From NCBI RefSeq assembly GCF_015355625.1, contig NZ_JACLAF010000004.1, positions 186,001 through 250,000 of the forward strand: a DNA stretch of 64,000 nt, read 5' to 3'. The DNA comes from Tamlana sp. I1. GTDB taxonomy: Bacteria > Bacteroidota > Bacteroidia > Flavobacteriales > Flavobacteriaceae. The translations under genes and the position numbers were made by a program. The notes below the pieces were generated by a model. The model was not told the origin of the DNA. It worked only from the letters and a program-made list of their open reading frames with translations, and did not search any database. Positions 38,901 to 47,138 of this stretch are shown piece after piece; the stretch's first letter is position 1, and each line of letters begins with the position of its first letter.

Positions 38901-39481
38901 AAGTTGTGAGAGATATAAAAAATCTAGAGTGGTTAGAATATACAATTGACGTTGCCCAAACAGGAAATTATGAATTAGAAGTAACCCATCAAACAAGACG
39001 AAGTCCAGCATTTAGACAATTTACGGTTTCTTTTCCAGATGAAAATATGACCTTTTTAAGTGATGTCATATTAACCAATACAGGTTCTGGTGCATATTTA
39101 ACAGAATCTGTTGGGGATTTTGATTTGGAAGCGGGAGAGCATGTATTAAGATTTAGTTTATTTAATTATGGTTTTGACTTAGACTCCTTTGAATTAAAAC
39201 TAAACAGTCTTTCGGTATCAGATATTCAAAATGAAAGTAAACTCAAAATAGATGTATTTCCCAATCCAGCGAGTCATTCATTTACGGTAAAAGTGGATAA
39301 ATCTAATTGGGAGAACATTAGTATTTATAGTGTTCTAGGTAAAAAGGTTTATACCAATAACAGCGTTCAAAACAAGTTAATTATAAATACACAAGAACAA
39401 AAAATGACCAGTGGATTGTATTTTATAGTAATTCGAGACCAAAAAGGAAATCAACATACACAAAAGCTAATCTTAAAATAA
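35999..39481 (+). CDS. T9SS-secreted heparinase-like ulvan lyase candidate (PL40/PL37 type) with CBM6-like module
   Basis: An 1160-residue secreted lyase. After the signal peptide (ending FLSAQS), an (alpha/alpha) toroid (about 25-400) has HASYAAMMYYISGEEKYA, SNHPILTAPG and QGIWPEPVSYSFMP. A heparinase II/III-like beta-sheet domain follows (about 410-830, GIIGGAHYVHSHVTGITMEL, RSKSLGTNNFHDYIYHN). Next are an Ig-like linker (about 840-910), a CBM6-like module (about 920-1070, GKIEFEHYDNGG, VRDIKNLEWLEYT) and a T9SS tail (about 1078-1160, KIDVFPNPASHSF, SGLYFIVI). The paralogue at 48579 has only the lyase part. It is probably an extracellular endolytic lyase. Family PL40 versus PL37 cannot be settled by eye. 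Confidence 0.75.
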   Translation: MKKIIIGLFLLKVVFLSAQSLQHPVIWTTPAEKSEVLSKINNYTWASTIVSQVKGHVDSKVNAHVTNPAAFLNTISALATDDNVSEAQAGSAISAHSSTLQHASYAAMMYYISGEEKYAQFAADVLWYYIEELAPRTPDKTAMSGNYFADPRTGYLQFAIAYDFMVNYLKEPETRVYQKSSGNKIPFDNVKAQEAVHNIAMNALGEFTGVDNRYGRTVSNHPILTAPGSLFTILCVEDDAERERMFNIFWNIGTRRQNSFTRTILPIFGEQGIWPEPVSYSFMPNVTMVLNIVDRLKPELNVMDNYTNILDGNFLFDNLRHPNRSFVRFGDSKRYSDQTRKIYRYTHNLASRKGLTDYVKKAEIALRQGYDAVGGYTPNIGISTYENVDAFEQLFWAADIPNTIDGEIDFQKPTVIIKHAGVALQRNYVEQNNEDYGLCGIIGGAHYVHSHVTGITMELYGANHIMAPGAGLPQTVAERKLPEHTNYFWRHAGNNTMIVNGTTHGIQPGSWNSDSYLWMNTTVNEAAEPKHLEDPINPNFSFATQFLDDTVNNDQQKRTLSTIRTSETTGYYFDMFRSKSLGTNNFHDYIYHNIGDVTNITTMDGTELAVSPTTRYQNDIGDLQKSPGWRFFENTNVTQATNDAVKVRFDLEETNTYMNMFAPSGVNREYTKALGPATREAKGGYINKKTQIVAIRQQGEAWDKPYVHIFEPSKSANTSVKSVEHLYRGGVIVGAIVKSQIGDKVIKDYVICQEDASKVLSLPSIGVEFTGHFAIIRREQDLEKAFVTLYIGEGKSLSFGEHSLQVGANDKGQKIIEVAVDDSRTLGFKDLVNNQEFMKGSDVTVEALVGSGFTEATLYVNNINVGKKTAAPFVWSSIPELTNLTELSYVLKIEAKDVQGNLEERSLTIVTPNQWPYTSDNKPHPVPGKIEFEHYDNGGIDIAYWDKANQNSSSFRPDEMVDISSNGQVVRDIKNLEWLEYTIDVAQTGNYELEVTHQTRRSPAFRQFTVSFPDENMTFLSDVILTNTGSGAYLTESVGDFDLEAGEHVLRFSLFNYGFDLDSFELKLNSLSVSDIQNESKLKIDVFPNPASHSFTVKVDKSNWENISIYSVLGKKVYTNNSVQNKLIINTQEQKMTSGLYFIVIRDQKGNQHTQKLILK

Positions 39482-39490
39482 TTTGTGTAA

Positions 39491-40912
39491 ATGACAAAAA
39501 AGCAATGTATAATCAAAATTTTCCTTTGTTTAATCATATTTGGCTGTAAGACCAATAAAAAGGACTTAAAAAGTATTGACTCGGAAGTACAGATGGTAGA
39601 TTATTTTGCCGACAACGGATTTGGAAATGCCGTTGCGGTGGTACAACACCCTGCAGGAATTTATTATAAAGGAGTCACTTACGTTTGTTACCAAGGACCG
39701 CTTGAAGATCCCTACGTAGCCTCGTATAACCATAAAACGAAAGTGTGGAAAGGACCGTATAAAGCAGGAATAAGTGCTATGGGGAAAGACCCTAATCGCA
39801 AAAAAAAGATTGATAATCACGGTAAACCATCCATGATTATTGATGATCTGGGATACATCCACATTACTTTTGGAGGTCACGGTGGTATGCGCCAGCATGG
39901 CGAAAATACTTTGGGAAATCATCACTATGGTAAAAATACACACGTGGTTTCCAAAAAGCCTTTGGACATATCTAATTGGGAAGTATTAGATAATATTCCA
40001 CCGTTTGGTACCTACAACCAATTTATAAAAATGGACAATGGCGATATCTATTTGTTTTATCGCCATGGTGCTCATCGTAGTAATTGGGTGTATCAAAAAT
40101 CCACAGATAACGGTCGAACATTTAGCGATCCTGTTTCCTTTTTAAAACATAAGCGTAGAACCGATATGGCAGCAGTAGACTCTTGGTATCCTTGGATAAC
40201 TCGTGGTAATGGCGATGATCTAATTGTGGTATTCGATTATCATTTGTGTAGTGATGCAAACAAAACTGGTACTGAGCTAGGTCATATTGCAAAACGCTAT
40301 AATGTGTATTATACAATCTTTAATACAGTTACAGGTAAGTGGAAAAATATCAATGGTGAATCTGTTGAAATTCCAATTACAAGAGAAGTAGCCGATGAAA
40401 AAATGAGGGTTACAACCACACCTGGTAATTGGACTTTTCAAGGTGTTGTAGATTTAGATACTAACGGAAACCCACATATTGGAATGACCATTGGAGCCGA
40501 AAATGAGCAAGGTAACAAGAGTGTGCCTAAGCACATGCATCATTATCGATGGGATGGTACCAGTTGGAGACATTCTGAAAATTCAGGTTTACCAATTGGT
40601 AACGGCGATATCAAAGTATTGAATAACCAAGATGTTCAGATGTATTTAGATGAAAAAGATAATCAGGGCTTTGGAGAAATATCCAGGTGGGATAGCAACA
40701 ATGCCGGGGAAACCTTCACAAAATCGAAAACTTTTTTAAGAAAACCCAAAGCAAGTTTTGCCATTTCGGCACTTATTGAAAATGCACATCCCGATGCCCA
40801 AATAATTGTAGCTGAAAGAAAAAAAGGTACAGCTTTCAGGAAAATGTATGTTTTAGGAGAGCAGGGGCCAATAAAGCGCCTTAAAAATGACGCGAAAGTA
40901 TTAGAAAAATAA
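39491..40912 (+). CDS. PL25-type ulvan lyase, lipoprotein
   Basis: A 473-residue lipoprotein (lipobox LIIFGC) with the BNR-type seven-bladed propeller of PL25. The His-rich active-site run is well preserved: DNHGKPSMIIDD (His110), FGGHGGMRQHGE (His130, His136) and LGNHHYGKNTH. IYLFYRHGAHRSNWVYQKS and DSWYPWITRG supply the Tyr/Arg region. PL25 enzymes cleave the bond between 3-sulfated rhamnose and uronate in ulvan by beta-elimination. The lack of a sorting tail and the presence of a lipid anchor suggest periplasmic or membrane-bound action on shorter products. It is the last gene of the 16.6-40.9 kb run. A weak hairpin (GAAAAATA...TATTTTTC, about 40903-40938, then T-run) may end the transcript. 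Confidence 0.86.
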   Translation: MTKKQCIIKIFLCLIIFGCKTNKKDLKSIDSEVQMVDYFADNGFGNAVAVVQHPAGIYYKGVTYVCYQGPLEDPYVASYNHKTKVWKGPYKAGISAMGKDPNRKKKIDNHGKPSMIIDDLGYIHITFGGHGGMRQHGENTLGNHHYGKNTHVVSKKPLDISNWEVLDNIPPFGTYNQFIKMDNGDIYLFYRHGAHRSNWVYQKSTDNGRTFSDPVSFLKHKRRTDMAAVDSWYPWITRGNGDDLIVVFDYHLCSDANKTGTELGHIAKRYNVYYTIFNTVTGKWKNINGESVEIPITREVADEKMRVTTTPGNWTFQGVVDLDTNGNPHIGMTIGAENEQGNKSVPKHMHHYRWDGTSWRHSENSGLPIGNGDIKVLNNQDVQMYLDEKDNQGFGEISRWDSNNAGETFTKSKTFLRKPKASFAISALIENAHPDAQIIVAERKKGTAFRKMYVLGEQGPIKRLKNDAKVLEK

Positions 40913-40963
40913 AATAAATTTTTCAAGAAAATATTTTTCTCTTTTTTTAACAATAATATACAG

Positions 40964-41008
40964 CAGGGTAAGCCATGATAGAATTGGTTTAACTTCTTTA
41001 TAGATTTG
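40964..41008 (+). promoter_or_regulatory. Promoter of the five-sulfatase block (site D)
   Basis: CAGGGTAAGCCATGATAGAA from 40964 is the tandem CAGG element with the second half-site changed to CATGATAG. A perfect -7 consensus, TAGATTTG, lies at 41001-41008. Its first T is 25 bases after position 40976, which aligns with the G of the second CAG in the other sites, so the geometry is identical to A, B and C. The start codon at 41051 is 42 bases after the box. Confidence 0.6.
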
Positions 41009-41050
41009 AGTTTAAGTGTAAAATTGATAAATACTAATAAATTAATTATA

Positions 41051-42385
41051 ATGTGTCGATTAAAAAAAATATGTTTTGTAGTACTAATGCTCGGTTTATA
41101 CTACTCTTGTGCTAATAAGTCTGGTGAAAAAAAACAGAATACCCCTGCAGAACCTGAGCCAGAACAGCAACAACCTAATATTGTCTTTATTTTGTCCGAC
41201 GACCAATCTTGGACAGATTATGGTTTTATGGGTGATGAAAATATAGAAACACCACGCTTAGATCAGTTTGCGGCTGAGAGTTTAACTTTTCAAAAAAGTT
41301 ATGTTCCAACACCTCTATGTTCACCATCCTTGGCAACTATTATTACAGGTTTATACCCTAAAGATCATGGTATTTTAGGCAATGATAAGGTGTATGATCG
41401 TTCTGGAAATAGAAAAAAGAACAGAGCTGAAGCGTACAAACCTGTAATTTCTGCTTTTGAAAAGCAAACAACTCTTCCAGACTTGCTAAAAGAAAAAGAT
41501 TATTTGTCATTTCAAACTGGTAAATGGTGGCATGGCAACCACAAAATTGGCGGTTTTGATTATGGTATGACCCATGGTAATCCTAATGAAGGTGGTCGTC
41601 ATGGCGATTTTGGTTTGCAAATAGGACGAAAAGGTTTAGACACGATTAATAGTTATTTAAATTTAGCTGCTAAAGAGAAAAAACCATTCTTTTTATGGTA
41701 TGCGCCATTTTTACCACATCAACCGCATACACCTCCACAACGCTTATTGGATAAGTATTTAAAGAAAACCGATTCAGAATTCGTAGCTAAATATTGGGCC
41801 ATGTGTGAGTGGTTTGATGAAACTTGTGGCGAGTTATTCGATATGTTCGATGAAAAAGGACTAACTGAGAACACACTTTTTGTTTATGTATGTGATAACG
41901 GTTGGGTACAAGAACCTAATAAAAATACTTATGTGAAAACATCAAAAAGAGCACCTTACGATTTAGGGATTAGAACACCAATTATGTACAAGTGGAAAGG
42001 GAAAATAACACCTAAAATGGATAATGAAACTATAACAAGTAGTATCGATATGGTACCTACCGTTTTAGATATTCTAGGTATAGATAAACCTAAAAATTTG
42101 CCTGGAGTTAGCGTTTTGAATGAAAAGGCTTTAAAAAAACGTAAAGGTATTTTTGGCGAAGTGTACGCACATGATTTTGATACCATTGAAAATAGCATGC
42201 TTTACAATATGGCCATTTTTCCTCCTTATAAAATTATAGTTCCAGACCCCGTAAGAAAGAAAGATGAGGTAGTGCAATTATTTAATATAGAAGAAGACCC
42301 ATTTGAGAAAAATAACATTGCAGAAGCAAATCCTGATATTGTTAAAGATTTGAAAGAAAAAATCAAAGTGTTTAGAACGGAGTAA
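41051..42385 (+). CDS. Sulfatase, family S1, with non-canonical CSPSL motif, lipoprotein
   Basis: A 444-residue sulfatase. The start is set at ATG 41051 (signal CFVVLMLGLYYSCANK); the longer frame from 41006 would begin inside the -7 region and is rejected. NIVFILSDDQSWTDYGFMG, GKWWHGNHKIGGFDYG and YVCDNGWVQEPN are normal S1 features. The formylglycine site reads CSPSLATIITGLYP, with Cys90 present but Leu94 where the signature has Arg. This may alter maturation or activity. The remaining metal-binding residues look intact. It is first of five sulfatases in a row. Confidence 0.88.
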   Translation: MCRLKKICFVVLMLGLYYSCANKSGEKKQNTPAEPEPEQQQPNIVFILSDDQSWTDYGFMGDENIETPRLDQFAAESLTFQKSYVPTPLCSPSLATIITGLYPKDHGILGNDKVYDRSGNRKKNRAEAYKPVISAFEKQTTLPDLLKEKDYLSFQTGKWWHGNHKIGGFDYGMTHGNPNEGGRHGDFGLQIGRKGLDTINSYLNLAAKEKKPFFLWYAPFLPHQPHTPPQRLLDKYLKKTDSEFVAKYWAMCEWFDETCGELFDMFDEKGLTENTLFVYVCDNGWVQEPNKNTYVKTSKRAPYDLGIRTPIMYKWKGKITPKMDNETITSSIDMVPTVLDILGIDKPKNLPGVSVLNEKALKKRKGIFGEVYAHDFDTIENSMLYNMAIFPPYKIIVPDPVRKKDEVVQLFNIEEDPFEKNNIAEANPDIVKDLKEKIKVFRTE

Positions 42386-42397
42386 TTAAATAGAATT

Positions 42398-43921
42398 ATG
42401 AAAAACACCCTTCTCATAGTATTGGTACTACTTGTTTTATCATGTAAAAATGAAAATAAGATGGTGTTAGATGAAGGCGATTCTAAGCCAAATGTATTGT
42501 TTATTGCCATAGACGATTTAAACAATATGATTAGCCCTATAGCTAATTTTTCTAATATTAAAACACCAAACTTTGATAGGTTAGCGGCTATGGGCGTTAC
42601 TTTTACAGATGCCCATTGTCCAGCGCCATTATGCGGACCTTCAAGAGCGGCTATAATGACGGGCTTGCGACCTTCAACAACTGGGATTTATGGCATGACG
42701 CCCGATAATAAAATCCGTAGAGATGATAATGAGGCTACTAAAGATATTATTTTCCTTCCTGAATATTTTAAGAAGAATGGTTATCATACCATGGGAATAG
42801 GCAAACTGTTTCATAATTATGCACCTGATGGTATGTTTGATGAAGCAGGTGGTCGTGTAAAAGGTTTTGGCCCATTTCCTGAAAAACGATTTGTTTGGGA
42901 TGGTTTTGGAACTTCTAAATCAAGAAAAGGGAGGTATGGCAGAACCAATACAGATTGGGGCGCATTTCCCGAAAGCGATACGCTAATGCCAGACCATCAA
43001 GCGGTGAATTGGGTTTTAGAACGCTTCAATAAAAATTACAAACAGCCTTTCTTTCTGGCCTTGGGGTTTCAAAGACCACATGTCCCATTATATGTCCCTC
43101 AAAAATGGTTCGATCTGTATCCGCTTGAGAGCATACAAACACCACCATATCAATCAGATGATTTAAATGATATTCCATCTGTAGGACTAAAAATTAACGA
43201 TTTACCTATGATGCCTTCAACAGAATGGGCTATAAATAGCGGGGAATGGAAAAAAATAATACAAGCGTATTTGGCTTGTGTCAGTTTTGTGGATTACGAA
43301 TTGGGGCGTGTTTTAGATGCTTTAGAAAATAGCCAATATGCCGAAAATACCATCATTGTATTATGGTCCGATCATGGATACCGTTTAGGAGAAAAAGGAA
43401 CCTTTGCAAAACATGCCCTATGGGAAACGGCTACCAAAGCACCTTTAATGATTGCAGGGCCAAATTTACCAAAAGGGAAAAAGATAGATGCCCCAGTAGA
43501 AATGTTATCGATTTATCCAACACTTTTGGGGTTAAGTGGTTTGCCTGCTTACTCGCGAAATGAAGGTAAAAGTCTGGTGGGCATGATGCAAAAGAATGAA
43601 GGTTTAAAAGAAGCCTATGCCATTACTACCTATGGAAAGAACAACCATGCCGTTAAAGTTGATGGTTACCGATACATTCAATATGAAGATGGGACAGAAG
43701 AATTTTACGACCATGCTTCAGATCCGAATGAATGGATTAATGCAACCAATAATTTTAAATTCAAAAGTAAAATTGAAGGCTTAAAAGCCTTGTTGCCGAA
43801 AACAAATGCGACGTGGGATGCGGAGTCCAACTATACTTTTCAACCTTATTTTGTAGAACAAAAAGCACGTGGAAATGTAGATGCTGTTAAGGCCATTAAA
43901 GTTTTTGGCGCAGAAAGGTGA
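42398..43921 (+). CDS. Sulfatase, family S1, iduronate-2-sulfatase-like, lipoprotein
   Basis: A 507-residue lipoprotein (VLLVLSCKNE). The formylglycine signature CGPSRAAIMTGLRPSTTGIYG gives Cys79. VLFIAIDDLNNM, GFQRPHVPLYVPQKWFDLYP and WSDHGYRLGEKGTFAKHALWE are typical of the iduronate-2-sulfatase-like group. It is separated by 12 bases from the previous sulfatase. The specific sulfate ester removed is unknown. It differs enough from 23756 and 47139 (insertion with KSRKGRYGRTNTDWGAFPES) to suggest a distinct substrate. Confidence 0.94.
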   Translation: MKNTLLIVLVLLVLSCKNENKMVLDEGDSKPNVLFIAIDDLNNMISPIANFSNIKTPNFDRLAAMGVTFTDAHCPAPLCGPSRAAIMTGLRPSTTGIYGMTPDNKIRRDDNEATKDIIFLPEYFKKNGYHTMGIGKLFHNYAPDGMFDEAGGRVKGFGPFPEKRFVWDGFGTSKSRKGRYGRTNTDWGAFPESDTLMPDHQAVNWVLERFNKNYKQPFFLALGFQRPHVPLYVPQKWFDLYPLESIQTPPYQSDDLNDIPSVGLKINDLPMMPSTEWAINSGEWKKIIQAYLACVSFVDYELGRVLDALENSQYAENTIIVLWSDHGYRLGEKGTFAKHALWETATKAPLMIAGPNLPKGKKIDAPVEMLSIYPTLLGLSGLPAYSRNEGKSLVGMMQKNEGLKEAYAITTYGKNNHAVKVDGYRYIQYEDGTEEFYDHASDPNEWINATNNFKFKSKIEGLKALLPKTNATWDAESNYTFQPYFVEQKARGNVDAVKAIKVFGAER

Positions 43922-43979
43922 CATAGCAATAAAATTATTTCTTAGAAGCTGTGTGTATGAAATTTAAATGAAATCAGAA

Positions 43980-45629
43980 ATGAAGAAACTTTCAAAAATC
44001 ATAATATTTGGTTTGCTAATTAGTCCTTTGTTAGCTAGCTCTCAGACCAAAAAAGACGTAAACCAAAAACCCAATATCATTTTTATTATGGCCGACGATT
44101 TAGGTTGGACAGATTTAAGTTCGCCTAACACCAGTTTAGGACATGGGTCTAAGTATTACGAAAGTCCGAATATAGACCGATTAGCTCAGCAAGGGAAGTC
44201 TTTTGCCTATGCCTATACGCAGCAAAACTGTCAACCTACTCGAGCAGCACTGCTTAGCGGCCAATATGCTACAGGGGCTCAAAATGGCGTGTATAATGTG
44301 GGAAGTCTCAAAAGAGCTTCAAAAGGTGTTGTGACACCCATCACGCCACATAATCAAAATAATTATTTACAGGAAGACTGTGTTTCTATGTTCGAAACCT
44401 TAAAAACAGCGGGCTACCATACGGCATGGTTTGGGAAGTTTCATGCTATCAAACTAGGAAAGCAAGCGGAAAGCTATATGGGTGTAGATTATAATGTGGC
44501 TTTACATAAAGAAACTAGTGCTACCGTAAATGGCGTAAAAGTGAAAAATGAGTTTTTTGCACAAAACGATGATGCAAAAGGTTGGATGTTTGAAATCGAA
44601 AATTTAAAACCCTATGCACAGCCTTACGATGCTGCTTACATTCAGAAGGTTTTAGAACCTATAAAGAACGGAAATAATCCTTGGCTTTTGGAAGGAGCAC
44701 CAAAACACCTTACCGATGCTTTAGGGGATGCCGTTGTCGATTATATAAAAGATAGATCTAAAACCGACAGTCCGTTTTTTGCTTATATTCCATTTCATGC
44801 CGTTCATGTTAGCATCCTTCCACGTCTTGATTTGGAAGCGAAATATAAAGCGAAGAAGTCTCTAGATCCTCGCCACACCCAAGCCGACTATGCTGCTTTT
44901 GTAGAGCTTCTTGACCAGACCGTAGGTCGTATTTTAAATGCACTAGAAGACCCTAATGGAGATGGAAACAAAGCAGATGGTATCGCTGAAAATACTTTAG
45001 TTATTTTCTATTCGGATAATGGTGGTTTTATGGGGCCAACCGATAATTCACCATTACGTTTAAGAAAAGGTACCTATTATGAAGGAGGTGTTCGTGTGCC
45101 CTTAATTTTTAAATATCCTGGTGTTATTACGCCTAATTCGGTGAATACGACTCAGGAAGTTCACACCATTGATTTTTATCCGACACTAGCGGAAATTGCA
45201 GGGGCTAAATTGCCAAGTCCAAAAGTGCAAGAATTGGATGGTAAGTCGATCGCGTCGGTTTTACGAGAAGAATCTCAAGTCCGTGATGATAAAAATGAAT
45301 TGTTTTGGCATTTCCCTGGCTATATGGATGTACGAAATATGCCGCAATCGGTTATTCATTATAGACATTCCGATAATCAGCATTATAAATTATTCTACCG
45401 CTACGAAGATGAGTCTTTCGAGCTATATAACCTAACTAAAGATCTGGGAGAAACCACTAATCTTTTGGCTGAAAATCCAAGTCAACAAACACTAGATTTA
45501 GCTTTAAAAATGAATAATAAACTACGAGCATGGCTGATAAGAAATAATGCCCCTACAGGAACATGGGCAAAAATCGGCGAAAAAGTACCATACCCTAAAA
45601 AAGATGACGTTAAAAAACATAAAAAATAG
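43980..45629 (+). CDS. Sulfatase, family S1, arylsulfatase-A-like
   Basis: A 549-residue exported sulfatase. ATG 43980 gives the signal MKKLSKIIIFGLLISPLLASSQ; ATG 43968, four codons earlier, is equally possible. The signature CQPTRAALLSGQYATG places formylglycine at Cys84. NIIFIMADDLGWTD, FGKFHAIKLG, YSDNGGFMGPTDNSPLRLRKGTYYEGGVRVP and the long C-terminal segment WHFPGYMD place it with the arylsulfatase-A-like group. The 3' end is rich in Lys codons (DDVKKHKK). The next sulfatase begins 6 bases later. Confidence 0.94.
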   Translation: MKKLSKIIIFGLLISPLLASSQTKKDVNQKPNIIFIMADDLGWTDLSSPNTSLGHGSKYYESPNIDRLAQQGKSFAYAYTQQNCQPTRAALLSGQYATGAQNGVYNVGSLKRASKGVVTPITPHNQNNYLQEDCVSMFETLKTAGYHTAWFGKFHAIKLGKQAESYMGVDYNVALHKETSATVNGVKVKNEFFAQNDDAKGWMFEIENLKPYAQPYDAAYIQKVLEPIKNGNNPWLLEGAPKHLTDALGDAVVDYIKDRSKTDSPFFAYIPFHAVHVSILPRLDLEAKYKAKKSLDPRHTQADYAAFVELLDQTVGRILNALEDPNGDGNKADGIAENTLVIFYSDNGGFMGPTDNSPLRLRKGTYYEGGVRVPLIFKYPGVITPNSVNTTQEVHTIDFYPTLAEIAGAKLPSPKVQELDGKSIASVLREESQVRDDKNELFWHFPGYMDVRNMPQSVIHYRHSDNQHYKLFYRYEDESFELYNLTKDLGETTNLLAENPSQQTLDLALKMNNKLRAWLIRNNAPTGTWAKIGEKVPYPKKDDVKKHKK

Positions 45630-45635
45630 TAGATC

Positions 45636-47126
45636 ATGTTTAGCAAAAAAATAGGTGTTATTATTTTTGGGGGTATAGCTCTACTACATTTAAATTGTTC
45701 AGGAAATAAAAAAGCACAAGAAGTATCAGGTACTAAGATCGAGAAGCTATCAACACTAAGCGAGAAGCCCAATATTATTTTCTATCTCGCCGACGACCAA
45801 GATGTATATGATTATGGCTGTTATGGGAACGAAAAAGTACACACACCCGCTGTTGATGGTCTAGCAAATGAAGGCATCATATTTACTAATGCGTTTACAG
45901 CACAGGCTATTTGCGCCCCAAGTAGATCACAACTTTTTACAGGGAAATATCCGTTAAAGAATGGCTGTTTTGCCAATCATACAGCAACGAAACCCGATAT
46001 AGAAAGCGTAACCGCTCACATGAAAAAATTAGGTTACGAGGTTGTATTGGCAGGAAAAAGTCATGTAAAACCAGAAAGTGTGTATCAATGGGATAGGGAA
46101 TGGGAGCCTGTGCCTAAACAAGGCGTGCCTAGAGATTATATTCCCATAGATAGTATGGCGGCTTATTTAAAAAATGCTAAAAAACCGTTTTGTATGTTCA
46201 TTACATCAAAGTACCCACATAGTAAGTATTTTGATGTTGAAAATCCACAAGCCGAGGATATCAAATTTTATCCCTTTAATGAAAATAAAAAAACGGATAA
46301 GGCCTTTATAAAAACAAAAGCAGGGTATTATAGAAGTATTGAAGAAGATAATACACAACTTGAAGAAGTTTTAAAATTGGTAGATACTTATTTAACAGAT
46401 AACACCCTTTTTATTTATAGTGCAGACCATGGGGTTTCAGGGAAATTTACCGTAAAAGACATTGGGTTAAAAGTACCTTTTGTAGCCCGTTGGCCAAAGG
46501 TCATAAAGCCAGGTACTACATCCAATCAATTGATTCACTATACCGATGTATTGCCAACGTTTATGGAAATAGCAGGTGGTAAGTCTCCGGAAGATATGGA
46601 TGGAAATAGTTTTTTACCATTATTACAAGGTAAGGATGTTGAGGTAAACAACTATGTGTACGGGGTAAGAACCAATCAGAATATATTAAATTCTGAAATA
46701 TTTCCGTCCCGTATGATTCGCAATAAGCGCTATAAATACATTAGAAACTTTAATTCAATAGAAGTTGTTGAGCAAAATTTAACAGGAAAACCCCATGTAG
46801 ATTATTTTATAGTACGAGGCGCAAAGGCTCATAAAAATGAACCTTTTGAAGAGTTGTACGATCTACAAAACGATCCTTTCGAACTGCATAATTTAGCGAG
46901 TCATCCAGACTATAAATCGATTAAAGAAAAGTTAACCAGAGACATGTTTAGCTGGATGAATGCACAAGGGGATATTTTAAGTGAAAATATGATTGGCGTA
47001 CCTATTATCACGCCAAAAGGAAACAGGGGTTTTAAATTAGATCAAGACACACCACGACGAAAAATTCCAGAGGCTAGAAAAAACACCCTTACAAAAGACG
47101 ATTATATCGTAATTGAACATTGGTAA
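45636..47126 (+). CDS. Sulfatase, family S1 (CAPSR motif), lipoprotein
   Basis: A 496-residue sulfatase with a lipoprotein-like signal (FGGIALLHLNCSGNK). CAPSRSQLFTGKYPLKNGCF gives formylglycine Cys93. NIIFYLADDQDVYDYGCYG, LAGKSHVKPES and IYSADHGVSGKFTVKDIGLKVP are the metal/sulfate-binding features. The SHGVxxxKFT arrangement is shared with sulfatases of the N-sulfoglucosamine/choline type, but this does not define the substrate. The neighbours on both sides are sulfatases, 6 and 12 bp away, so the set is a single transcript. Confidence 0.93.
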   Translation: MFSKKIGVIIFGGIALLHLNCSGNKKAQEVSGTKIEKLSTLSEKPNIIFYLADDQDVYDYGCYGNEKVHTPAVDGLANEGIIFTNAFTAQAICAPSRSQLFTGKYPLKNGCFANHTATKPDIESVTAHMKKLGYEVVLAGKSHVKPESVYQWDREWEPVPKQGVPRDYIPIDSMAAYLKNAKKPFCMFITSKYPHSKYFDVENPQAEDIKFYPFNENKKTDKAFIKTKAGYYRSIEEDNTQLEEVLKLVDTYLTDNTLFIYSADHGVSGKFTVKDIGLKVPFVARWPKVIKPGTTSNQLIHYTDVLPTFMEIAGGKSPEDMDGNSFLPLLQGKDVEVNNYVYGVRTNQNILNSEIFPSRMIRNKRYKYIRNFNSIEVVEQNLTGKPHVDYFIVRGAKAHKNEPFEELYDLQNDPFELHNLASHPDYKSIKEKLTRDMFSWMNAQGDILSENMIGVPIITPKGNRGFKLDQDTPRRKIPEARKNTLTKDDYIVIEHW

Positions 47127-47138
47127 AAAATACATACT

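Noticed and set aside
41006-41050. Upstream ATG of the 41 kb sulfatase frame as the start
   Set aside because: It begins within the -7 box (41001-41008), and its extra residues precede an otherwise complete lipoprotein signal starting at 41051.
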